Of a stretch of 64,000 bases of DNA, positions 17,157-24,687 are shown piece after piece. The stretch's first letter is position 1. Each line of letters begins with the position of its first letter. This DNA is from JAMLIN01 sp041676645 (GTDB taxonomy: Bacteria; Pseudomonadota; Gammaproteobacteria; Burkholderiales; Burkholderiaceae_E): positions 6,746 to 70,745 of the forward strand of contig JBAYRO010000007.1 of assembly GCA_041676645.1 (NCBI GenBank), in the 5' to 3' direction. The position numbers and the translations under genes were made by a program. The notes under the pieces were generated by a model. The model was not told where the DNA came from and searched no databases. It worked only from the letters and a program-made list of their open reading frames with translations.

Positions 17157-17708
17157 ATGAGTGTCGATCCGCCCGGGCGCTACGACGTCGTGGCCATCGC
17201 CCTGCACTGGCTGGTCGCGGCGCTGGTGCTGATCGGCTTCGCGATGGGCCTGCTGATGGTCGACCTGAGCCTGTCGCCGCGCCAGCTGCAGGTCGTCTCC
17301 TGGCACAAATCGATCGGGGTGACGGTGTTCTTCCTGGCCTGGATCCGGATCGCCTGGCGCTTGTGCCGGCCGGCGCCCGCGCTGCTGCCGATGCCGCCCT
17401 GGCAGCGCCGGGCGGCGCGGCTCGGCCATTTCGGCCTCTACGTCCTGCTGGTCGCGATTCCGCTGTCGGGCTGGCTGTACAGCTCGGCTTCCGGCGTGCC
17501 CACGGTATGGCTCGGCCTGGTGCCCTTGCCCGATCTCGTCGCCCCCGACGGGGCGCTCGAGGAGACGCTGGTCCAGGCCCACCTGTGGCTCAACTGGAGC
17601 CTCGCCGCGCTCGTCATGATCCATGTCGCGGCCGCCCTCAAGCATCATCTGGTCGATCGCGACGCCACTCTCCTGCGCATGCTGCCGAATCGGCGCCGAC
17701 AGCAATGA
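17157..17708 (+). CDS. Cytochrome b561 (CybB-like)
   Basis: 183-residue four-helix inner-membrane di-haem b protein. The pattern is typical: YDVVAIALHWLVAALVLIGF with the first haem His, VVSWHKSIGVTVFFLAWIRI with the second, RLGHFGLYVLLVAIPLSGW, and a final helix LAALVMIHVAAALKHHLVDR. Such proteins pass electrons from the quinone pool to periplasmic partners or superoxide. The gene lies 42 bp after purB, and a c-type cytochrome gene follows. Confidence 0.9.
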   Translation: MSVDPPGRYDVVAIALHWLVAALVLIGFAMGLLMVDLSLSPRQLQVVSWHKSIGVTVFFLAWIRIAWRLCRPAPALLPMPPWQRRAARLGHFGLYVLLVAIPLSGWLYSSASGVPTVWLGLVPLPDLVAPDGALEETLVQAHLWLNWSLAALVMIHVAAALKHHLVDRDATLLRMLPNRRRQQ

Positions 17709-17815
17709 CCACGCTCGAGCAATGGTAGTCTGCCGACTGCGGCCGCGGGACGGTCGCGACTGGACCGGATGCCGGATTGTCGGGTGGCATCGAACGAAAA
17801 CTCTATCGGGAGTTC

Positions 17816-18277
17816 ATGATGAAGCTCAGTTCCTGGATCGTGGCCGCGGCGACCGCCGCCGGCGTGATGATGTCGGCGCCCGCCGTTGCGCAGTTCGAGA
17901 AGGCCGAGGATGCGGTCAAGTACCGGCAATCGGCCTTCACCCTGATGGGCGCGCATTTCGGCCGCATCGGCGCCGTCGTCAAGGGTGAGGCGCCTTACAG
18001 TCCAGCGGTCGCGGCCGACGCGAAGGTCGTCGAGACGATCTCGCACCTGCCGTTCGCGGGCTTCGGTGAAGGCACCGAGGGCGACGATACCGGCGCCCGT
18101 CCCGAGATCTGGCAGGACCGGGCCAAGTTCGACAAGGCGGCCGAGAACATGCAGGCGGCGGTCGCCGAGCTTGCGAAGGTCGCCGCCTCCGGCGACGAAG
18201 GCGCGCTCAGGGGCGCCTTCGGCGCGGCCGGCAAGTCGTGCAAGGATTGCCACGACGACTTCCGCCGCAGAAGGTAG
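17816..18277 (+). CDS. Cytochrome c' / c556-type
   Basis: 153 residues with a signal peptide (about 1-25, ending PAVAQ). The mature part is a four-helix bundle with the haem site CKDCH at 142-146 close to the C terminus, as in cytochromes c' and c556. EDAVKYRQSAFTLMGAHFGR at the first helix carries the Met often found as the distal ligand of low-spin c556. The start at 17816 has GGGAG 4 bp upstream. It may accept electrons from the adjacent b561 or bind NO. Confidence 0.92.
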   Translation: MMKLSSWIVAAATAAGVMMSAPAVAQFEKAEDAVKYRQSAFTLMGAHFGRIGAVVKGEAPYSPAVAADAKVVETISHLPFAGFGEGTEGDDTGARPEIWQDRAKFDKAAENMQAAVAELAKVAASGDEGALRGAFGAAGKSCKDCHDDFRRRR

Positions 18278-18333
18278 GCGGATGGGCCGCGGCACGCCGG
18301 CAGGCGTTGCTGCGGCCGCGCAAGCCCGTCCGT

Positions 18334-18354
18334 CCGGCGCGCATCGCGCGCCGG
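18334..18354. terminator. Convergent stem-loop between cytochrome genes
   Basis: CCGGCGCGC (18334-18342) pairs with GCGCGCCGG (18346-18354) over a 3-nt loop, in the 78-bp gap between the convergent cytochrome c' and cytochrome b genes. It could serve both transcripts; there is no T-run. Confidence 0.5.
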
Positions 18355-18355
18355 G

Positions 18356-19039
18356 CTAGCGCACCAGCAACCAGACAGCGAACGCGATGACCGCCAGGAT
18401 GCCCAGGGCGGCGAGCCGCAGCCTGGCGTCGTCGCGGCTCGAGGCGGTGCCCGCCGGCGCCTGGGGGTCGCGACCGGTGATCATCGCCGCGACCAGCTTG
18501 CGACCGCGGACCAGCCGGTACCAGGCGATCGCGACGACATGCAGCCCGATCAGGCCCAGCAGGAAGGGCTCGTTGTCGAGGTGCAGGCCGGTCAGGTAGT
18601 CGCTGGTGCGCTTGCTCACCTGCGAGGCGAGCGGACCTTCGCTGGCGATGTCGTCATTGGCGAACAGGCCGAGAACGGCCTGGGCCCCGACGAGCAGGAG
18701 CATCGCGAAGACCGATAGCGCGCCGAGCGGATTGTGGCCGGGGCCGGCCGGTGAGCCGGGCGCGCCGCGCAGGTAGGCGAGAAACTGCCGCGGACCGAAC
18801 ACGAAGCTGCGGAACCGGGCGTAGCGCCCGCCGACGAAGCCCCAGATGATGCGAAAGGCGATCAGCGCGAGGATCGCGTAGCCGGCGCGAAAGTGCCAGT
18901 CGATCCAGAGTCCGCCCGCCTTGGCCGAGAGGAACGAGCCCACCAGCAGCAGCACCAGGAGCCAGTGGAAGAGCCGCGTCGGGAGATCCCAGATGACGGG
19001 AGCCTGGCTGTCGACCGTGCTGGTGGGTGGATGGGTCAT
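18356..19039 (-). CDS. Cytochrome b/b6-domain (b561-type) membrane protein
   Basis: 227 residues with five or so hydrophobic segments. VIWDLPTRLFHWLLVLLLVG carries the first haem His, as in the Ni,Fe-hydrogenase b-type/bacterial b561 family. WHFRAGYAILALIAFRIIWG and LGLIGLHVVAIAWYRLVRGR carry the others, and the C-terminal single helix is typical. Its ATG starts 1 bp after the secF stop, so it is probably read from the sec operon. The electron partner is probably a periplasmic c-type cytochrome such as the convergent gene product. Confidence 0.88.
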   Translation of the reverse strand: MTHPPTSTVDSQAPVIWDLPTRLFHWLLVLLLVGSFLSAKAGGLWIDWHFRAGYAILALIAFRIIWGFVGGRYARFRSFVFGPRQFLAYLRGAPGSPAGPGHNPLGALSVFAMLLLVGAQAVLGLFANDDIASEGPLASQVSKRTSDYLTGLHLDNEPFLLGLIGLHVVAIAWYRLVRGRKLVAAMITGRDPQAPAGTASSRDDARLRLAALGILAVIAFAVWLLVR

Positions 19040-19040
19040 G

Positions 19041-19976
19041 TCAGGGCAGTTCGGGCTGGCCGTCGTCCTTGCGCACCGATTTGACCATATCCTCGCGCTT
19101 CAGGCCCAGCCACATCGCCACCGCCGAACCGACGAAGATCGAGGAATAGATCCCGCAGAAGATGCCGATCGTCAGCGCAATCGCGAAGTAGTGCAGGGTG
19201 GGGCCGCCGAAGAACAGCATCGACAGCACCATCATCTGGGTGGAGCCGTGGGTGATGATGGTGCGCGACATGGTGCGGGTGATGGCGTTGTTGATCACCT
19301 CGACGGTGCTCGCCTTGCGCATCCGGCGGAAATTCTCGCGGATCCGGTCGAACACGACCACGGATTCGTTGACCGAGTAGCCCGCCACCGCAAGGGTGGC
19401 CGCCAGCACGGAAAGCGAGAACTCCCAGCGGAAGAAGGAGAAGAAGCCGAGGATGATCACCACGTCGTGCATGATGGCGGTGACCGTGGAGACGGCGAAC
19501 TTCCATTCGAAGCGCATCGCCAGGTAGATCATGATGCCGATGACCACGAAGAGCACCGCCATCGCGCCGTCGGTGGCCAGTTCCTCGCCGACCTGCGGCC
19601 CGACGAACTCCACCCGTGTCACCTGCATGGTCGGGTCCGCGGCCACCAGCCTTTCGCGCACCTGCTCGGATATCGCATCCGAGGACAGTCCCTCGCGCAG
19701 CGGCAGGCGGATCAGGGCGTCATGCGAGGTGCCGAAGTTCTGCACCTGCGCGTCCGGATAGCCCATCTCCTCCAGGAACTCGCGGATCGGTTCGATCGGC
19801 GCTTCGTTCTGGTACCGGGTCTCCATTACCGTGCCGCCGGTGAACTCGATCGAGAGGTTCAGCCCCCGGGTCGAGAGGAAGAACACGGCGAGCAGGAACA
19901 TGACGATGGAGACCATGTTCCATGCCAGCGCATGGCGCATGAAGGGGATGTCGCGCTTGAACGGGAACAGGTTCAT
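19041..19976 (-). CDS. secF: Protein translocase subunit SecF
   Basis: 311 residues with six membrane helices and a periplasmic domain between the first two. SecF works with SecD and YajC to drive late steps of Sec-dependent export using the proton gradient. Diagnostic features are the N-terminal ALAWNMVSIVMFLLAVFF, SIEFTGGTVMETRY, YSVNESVVVFDRIRENFR and the last helices containing GIFCGIYSSIFVGSAVAM. It is 32 bp after secD. Confidence 0.97.
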   Translation of the reverse strand: MNLFPFKRDIPFMRHALAWNMVSIVMFLLAVFFLSTRGLNLSIEFTGGTVMETRYQNEAPIEPIREFLEEMGYPDAQVQNFGTSHDALIRLPLREGLSSDAISEQVRERLVAADPTMQVTRVEFVGPQVGEELATDGAMAVLFVVIGIMIYLAMRFEWKFAVSTVTAIMHDVVIILGFFSFFRWEFSLSVLAATLAVAGYSVNESVVVFDRIRENFRRMRKASTVEVINNAITRTMSRTIITHGSTQMMVLSMLFFGGPTLHYFAIALTIGIFCGIYSSIFVGSAVAMWLGLKREDMVKSVRKDDGQPELP

Positions 19977-20008
19977 GTGGAGTATTCCTTGCTGGACTCG
20001 CCCGGTGC

Positions 20009-21844
20009 TCAGCCGATCGGTACGTGCGTGAGTTTCTTGCGCCGGCCGAACCAGAGGTTGACGATTCCGCGCGAGAACACGACCGCCGAGAACATCGAGG
20101 TCAGGACGCCGAGGCAGTGGACGACCGCGAAGCCGCGGATCGGGCCCGAGCCGAAGACGAGCAGGGCCACGCCGGCGATCAGGGTGGTGATGTTCGAGTC
20201 GAGAATCGTGCGCCAGGCGTGCTGGTAGCCGAGCGAGATCGCCGCCTGGGGGCTGACCCCCGCACGCAGTTCCTCGCGGATGCGTTCGTTGATCAGCACG
20301 TTGGCGTCGATCGCCATGCCCAGGGTCAGGGCGATCGCCGCGATGCCGGGCAGGGTGAGGGTGGCCTGGAGCACCGACAGCAGCGCGATCAGCAGGGTCA
20401 GGTTGAAGGCCAGCGCGAGCGAGGAGATCAGGCCGAAGGCCGCGTAGTACACGGTCATGAAGGTCACGATCGCGATGAAACCGTACAGGTTGCTGCGAAA
20501 GCCCTGCTCGATGTTCGCCGCGCCCAGGCTCGGACCGATGGTGCGCTCCTCGATGATCTCCATCGGCGCGGCAAGCGAGCCAGCGCGCAGCAGCAGGGCG
20601 GTGTCGGCGGCCTCGGTGGTGGTCATCTGGCCGCTGATCTGGACTCGTCCGCCGGGAATCTCGGTGCGGATGACCGGGGCGGTGACGACCTCGCCCCTGC
20701 CTTTCTCGAACAGCAGGATCGCCATCCGCTTGCCGATGTTGGCGCGGGTGACGTCGCGGAAGATCCGCGCGCCGTTGGTGTCCAGGTTGAGGTTGACCGT
20801 CGGCTCCTGCGTCTGCGAGTCGAAGCCGGGCAGGGCGTTGTTGAGGTTCTCGCCGGTGAGGATCACCTGCTTCTGGACCAGCAGGGGGCGCCCGTCGCGA
20901 TCGAGGTAGCGCTCGCAGCCGAAGGGCACGTTGCCGGCGGCGAGCGCCGCGAGATCCTCGGGTCGCTCGCAGACCAGGCGTACCTCGAGGGTCGCGGTGC
21001 GCCCGATGATGTCCTTCGCCTTGGCGGTGTCCTGCACCCCGGGCAGCTGCACCACCACCCGGTCGGCGCCCTGGCGCTGGATCACGGGCTCGGAGACCCC
21101 GAGCTCGTTGACCCGGTTGCCCAGGGTGGTCATGTTCTGGCTGAGCGCATGCTCCTGGACCTGCTGGGCCGCTTCGGGCTTGAAGCGTGCCTCGAGTCGC
21201 AGCGTGTCGCCGTCGCCCGCCTCGGTGAAGGCGAGATCCTGCATGTCGCGGTTGAGCCTCGCGAGCGCCTCGCCGCGGCCCTGGGTGTCACGGAAGCGGA
21301 TCACGAAGCCTTCGGCATCCCGCTCGATGCCGGCATGACGGATCCGGCTCTCGCGCAGCAGGGTGCGGGCCTCTCCCGCCATCGAGTCGAGCCGCTTGTC
21401 GAGCGCGCTGGCCATGTCGACCTGCATCAGGAAGTGCACCCCGCCGCGCAGGTCGAGCCCGAGGTACATCGGCAGGGCGTTGATCGAGAGCAGCCACTGC
21501 GGCGTGTTCGACAGCAGGTTCATCGCGACGATCCAGCTCGGATCGTCCGGGTCGGGGTTGAGCCCGCGCTCGATGACCGCCTGCGCACGGAACTGGTCGT
21601 CGGTGGTGTCGAAGCGAGCCTTGACCGAGTTGCCGTCGAAGAAGATCCCGGTGCTCTCGAGATCGGCATCGGCAAGCAGGCGGCGCACCCGTTCGCGCAT
21701 GCCGTCGTCGATCCTCACCGTGGCCTTGGCGCTGGAGACCTGTACCGCCGGCGCCTCGCCGAAGAAGTTCGGCACGGTGTAGAGGATGCCGAACACCAGG
21801 GTGATCGCGATGACGACGTATTTCCAGATCGGGTACCGGTTCAT
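20009..21844 (-). CDS. secD: Protein translocase subunit SecD
   Basis: 611 residues: an N-terminal helix, a large periplasmic P1 domain and five C-terminal helices. LYLGLDLRGGVHFLMQVDM is the family signature, and ALTLGMAIDANVLINERIRE is the conserved helix involved in proton coupling. GNRVNELGVSEPVIQRQGAD and VVQLPGVQDTAKAKDIIGRT are further conserved blocks. It stands between yajC (109 bp upstream) and secF. Confidence 0.98.
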   Translation of the reverse strand: MNRYPIWKYVVIAITLVFGILYTVPNFFGEAPAVQVSSAKATVRIDDGMRERVRRLLADADLESTGIFFDGNSVKARFDTTDDQFRAQAVIERGLNPDPDDPSWIVAMNLLSNTPQWLLSINALPMYLGLDLRGGVHFLMQVDMASALDKRLDSMAGEARTLLRESRIRHAGIERDAEGFVIRFRDTQGRGEALARLNRDMQDLAFTEAGDGDTLRLEARFKPEAAQQVQEHALSQNMTTLGNRVNELGVSEPVIQRQGADRVVVQLPGVQDTAKAKDIIGRTATLEVRLVCERPEDLAALAAGNVPFGCERYLDRDGRPLLVQKQVILTGENLNNALPGFDSQTQEPTVNLNLDTNGARIFRDVTRANIGKRMAILLFEKGRGEVVTAPVIRTEIPGGRVQISGQMTTTEAADTALLLRAGSLAAPMEIIEERTIGPSLGAANIEQGFRSNLYGFIAIVTFMTVYYAAFGLISSLALAFNLTLLIALLSVLQATLTLPGIAAIALTLGMAIDANVLINERIREELRAGVSPQAAISLGYQHAWRTILDSNITTLIAGVALLVFGSGPIRGFAVVHCLGVLTSMFSAVVFSRGIVNLWFGRRKKLTHVPIG

Positions 21845-21953
21845 GGATCGATGCCTTGGTTCGGGTGCGCGACGGCGGCGGCTGCGCCCGCCGCCGGCGT
21901 CCCGGGGATCGGGCGCCAGCGATGCGGAATGCGGCGCCGGCGGATGGCTCCGC

Positions 21954-22295
21954 CTAGAGGGATTTCAGGGTGCCGTTGGGCAGCAGGGTCTGGATCGCGC
22001 TTTTCTGGAACTGCATCTCGATGGTCTGGCTGCCGGACTTGCTGTCCGCCTGGGCGACCTCGAGCGTGACGTAGGCCTCGCCCACCTTGGTGACCCGGCC
22101 GACGACGCCGCCGCCGGTGATCACCTCGTCGCCCTTCTTGAGGGCGTCGAGCATCGTGCGGTGCTCCTTCGCGCGCTTCATCTGCGGGCGGATCATCAGG
22201 AAGTAGAGCACCACGAACATGAGGATGATCGGCAGGAAGCCGAACAGTTGTTCGGTGCCGCCACCGGCCTGTGCGTATGCGTTTGATATGAACAC
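21954..22295 (-). CDS. yajC: Preprotein translocase subunit YajC
   Basis: 113 residues; a single membrane helix (FGFLPIILMFVVLYFLMIRP) and a cytoplasmic SH3-like part with KKGDEVITGGGVVGRVTKV. The start is taken as GTG at 22295: no ATG is in frame, AGGAG lies 7 nt upstream, and the resulting N terminus (MFISNAYAQAGG) matches the family. A TTG two codons earlier is possible. It lies 149 bp after tgt in the queA-tgt-yajC-secD-secF order. Confidence 0.95.
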   Translation of the reverse strand: MFISNAYAQAGGGTEQLFGFLPIILMFVVLYFLMIRPQMKRAKEHRTMLDALKKGDEVITGGGVVGRVTKVGEAYVTLEVAQADSKSGSQTIEMQFQKSAIQTLLPNGTLKSL

Positions 22296-22444
22296 CAAGA
22301 ATCTCCTGACGGGACCGTCGGCCCGTTGCCGACGGCTGACGCGGGGCCGGCAGGCCGGCCGCGAGCAAGATGGGATGGGACTTGACTTGTCTGGCGCCGC
22401 GATTATACCCGCCGCAAACCGGCTCGGGACCCGGGAGACCGCGG

Positions 22445-23575
22445 CTAGTCGACGCCGCGCGCCCTGTCGGCGGCAAAGCGCCCCCGCATGGCCTCGAGGT
22501 TCCCGGCGACGATGGCCTGGCGCATTTCCTCCATGAGGCCGAGGTAATAGGCGAGATTGTGGATGGTGGCCAGGCGGGCGCCGAGTATCTCGCCGACCTT
22601 GTGGAGATGGTGCAGGTAGGCCCGGGAAAAATTGGCGCAACAGTAGCACCGGCACGAGGGGTCGATCGGCCGGATGTCGTCGCGATAACGGGCGTTGCGC
22701 AGGCGCAGGTCGCCATGGCGGGTGAACAGCCAGCCGTTGCGGGCGTTGCGCGTCGGCATCACGCAATCGAACATGTCGATGCCGCACGCCACGGCCTCGA
22801 CCAGGTCCTCGGGGGTGCCCACGCCCATCAGGTAGCGGGGCCGGGCGGCCGGCAGCCGGGGCGCGACATGGGCGAGGATCCGTCGCATGTCCTCCTTGGG
22901 CTCGCCGACCGACAGCCCGCCGATGGCATAGCCATCGAAGCCGATGTCGAGCAGGCCGGCCAGCGACTCGTCGCGCAAGGCCTCGTACATGCCGCCCTGG
23001 ACGATGCCGAACAGGGCGTTGGGGTTGCCGGCCGCATCGAAGGCATCGCGCGAGCGTCGCGCCCAGCGCAGGCTCATGCGCATCGAGTCGGCCGCCTCGT
23101 CGACGCTGGCCGGGCGGCCCTCGATCTCGTAGGGCGTGCATTCATCGAAGACCATCGCGATGTCGGAGTCGAGCACCGTCTGGATGCGCATCGATTCCTC
23201 GGGCGTCAGGAAGAGCCGGTCGCCGTTGACCGGTGAGGCGAAGCGCACGCCTTCCTCGCTGATCCTGCGCATGGCCCCGAGCGAGAACACCTGGAAGCCG
23301 CCGGAGTCGGTCAGGATCGGCCGGCGCCAGCCATTGAAGCCGTGCAGGCCGCCGCAGCGCGCGATCACCTCGAGCCCGGGTCGCAGCCAGAGATGGAAGG
23401 TGTTGCCCAGCGTGATCTCGGCGCCGAGCTCCTCGAGCTCGCGCGGGCTCATCGCCTTGACCGCGCCGTAGGTGCCTACCGGCATGAAGACCGGTGTCTC
23501 GATCGTGCCGTGGCGGCAGCTGATCCGGCCGCGCCGCGCCGCGCCGTCGGTGGCCAGGATCTCGTAGCTCAGCAT
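22445..23575 (-). CDS. tgt: Queuine tRNA-ribosyltransferase
   Basis: 376 residues. The enzyme swaps guanine 34 for preQ1 in tRNAs with GUN anticodons. DSGGFQVFS begins at Asp90 (general base). The region DMFDCVMPTRNARNG (from 267) carries the nucleophilic Asp and the tRNA-binding loop. The zinc site CxCxxC is at Cys308, Cys310 and Cys313, with a downstream His. The start at 23575 overlaps the queA stop by 7 bp, so the two are translationally coupled. Confidence 0.97.
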   Translation of the reverse strand: MLSYEILATDGAARRGRISCRHGTIETPVFMPVGTYGAVKAMSPRELEELGAEITLGNTFHLWLRPGLEVIARCGGLHGFNGWRRPILTDSGGFQVFSLGAMRRISEEGVRFASPVNGDRLFLTPEESMRIQTVLDSDIAMVFDECTPYEIEGRPASVDEAADSMRMSLRWARRSRDAFDAAGNPNALFGIVQGGMYEALRDESLAGLLDIGFDGYAIGGLSVGEPKEDMRRILAHVAPRLPAARPRYLMGVGTPEDLVEAVACGIDMFDCVMPTRNARNGWLFTRHGDLRLRNARYRDDIRPIDPSCRCYCCANFSRAYLHHLHKVGEILGARLATIHNLAYYLGLMEEMRQAIVAGNLEAMRGRFAADRARGVD

Positions 23576-24618
23576 GTCGTCCCCGGTTCGAGATCGAGCA
23601 GCATCGCGTCCCCGTAGCTGAAGAAGCGGTAGCCCCGGGCGATCGCGTGGGCGTATGCCCGGCGGATCGCCTCGAGCCCGGCGAAGGCGCAAACCAGCAT
23701 GAGCAGGGTCGAGCGCGGCAGGTGGAAGTTCGTCAGCAGCCGGTCGACCACCCGGAAGCGGTAGCCGGGCGTGATGAAGATGCCGGTATCGCGGATGCCC
23801 GGCGTGACCACACCGGTCTCGTCGGCGGCGCTCTCGAGCGTGCGCAGCGCCGTCGTGCCGACCGCGACCACCCGCCCGCCCGCCGCGCGGGTGCGCGCGA
23901 TCGCGTCGGCGGTGGCCGCATCGACCCGGCAGCGCTCGACATGCATGCGATGCTCGGCAAGGTTCTCGGTACGGACCGGCGCGAAGGTCCCGGCGCCGAC
24001 ATGCAGGGTCACGAAGGCCTGGCCGATGCCCGCATCGGCGAGCGCCGCCAGCAGGGCCTCGTCGAAGTGCAGGCCGGCGGTCGGCGCGGCCACCGAGCCC
24101 GGCTCGCGGGCATAGACGGTCTGGTAGCGTTCCCGGTCGGCGGCATCGGGTTCATGCTCGATGTAGGGCGGCAGCGGCAGCTTGCCGATCGCCTCGAGCA
24201 GGGGGCCGAGGGGCCGGTCGAAACGCAGCGTCCAGAAGCCTTCGTCGCGCCCGAGCACGGTGGCGCGGGCCTCGCCGAAGACAAGGATAGAGCCGGTGCG
24301 CGGCGGCTTGCTCGCGCGCAGCTGCACCAGGGCTTCGGTGTGGCCGAGGATGCGCTCGACCAGCAGCTCCACCCGGCCGCCGCTTTCCTTGCGGCCATGC
24401 ATCCGTGCCGGGATCACCCGGCTGTCGTTGAACACCAGCAGGTCGCCGGCGCGCAGCAGCTGCGGCAGCTCGCCGAACATCCGGTCGTCGAGCCGCGTCC
24501 GACAGTCGGCGCCCCGGCGCAGGTGCAGCAGCCGCGAGGCGCTGCGCGCCGCGGCCGGGCGCTGCGCGATCAGCTCGGCGGGCAGCTCGAAATCGAACTG
24601 GGACAGCGTCAGGGGCAT
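23569..24618 (-). CDS. queA: S-adenosylmethionine:tRNA ribosyltransferase-isomerase
   Basis: 349 residues. It transfers and rearranges the ribosyl group of S-adenosylmethionine onto preQ1-modified tRNA to give epoxyqueuosine. Clear signatures are FDFELPAELIAQRP, DLLVFNDSRVIPARMHG, AAPTAGLHFDEALL, FVTLHVGAGTFAPVR, and NFHLPRSTLLMLVCAF. The start at 24618 (MPLTLSQFDF) matches the family; the open frame upstream is antisense to the nitrite reductase gene. It is the first gene of the operon and diverges from the nitrite reductase gene 69 bp away. Confidence 0.97.
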   Translation of the reverse strand: MPLTLSQFDFELPAELIAQRPAAARSASRLLHLRRGADCRTRLDDRMFGELPQLLRAGDLLVFNDSRVIPARMHGRKESGGRVELLVERILGHTEALVQLRASKPPRTGSILVFGEARATVLGRDEGFWTLRFDRPLGPLLEAIGKLPLPPYIEHEPDAADRERYQTVYAREPGSVAAPTAGLHFDEALLAALADAGIGQAFVTLHVGAGTFAPVRTENLAEHRMHVERCRVDAATADAIARTRAAGGRVVAVGTTALRTLESAADETGVVTPGIRDTGIFITPGYRFRVVDRLLTNFHLPRSTLLMLVCAFAGLEAIRRAYAHAIARGYRFFSYGDAMLLDLEPGTTC

Positions 24619-24687
24619 GGAGCCGGCATTGTAGTCCGGGCGATACCATCTCCTGCATTCTGGTGGCCCCTTCGGGAGGGCGGTGTG

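Noticed and set aside
20024..22069. 681-residue plus-strand frame
   Set aside because: It is antisense to secD and yajC and is rich in Asp, Arg and His without any motif.
24619..24687. FNR/NnrR box before the nitrite reductase gene
   Set aside because: I looked for TTGAT-N4-ATCAA-like symmetry in the 69-bp divergent gap and saw none.
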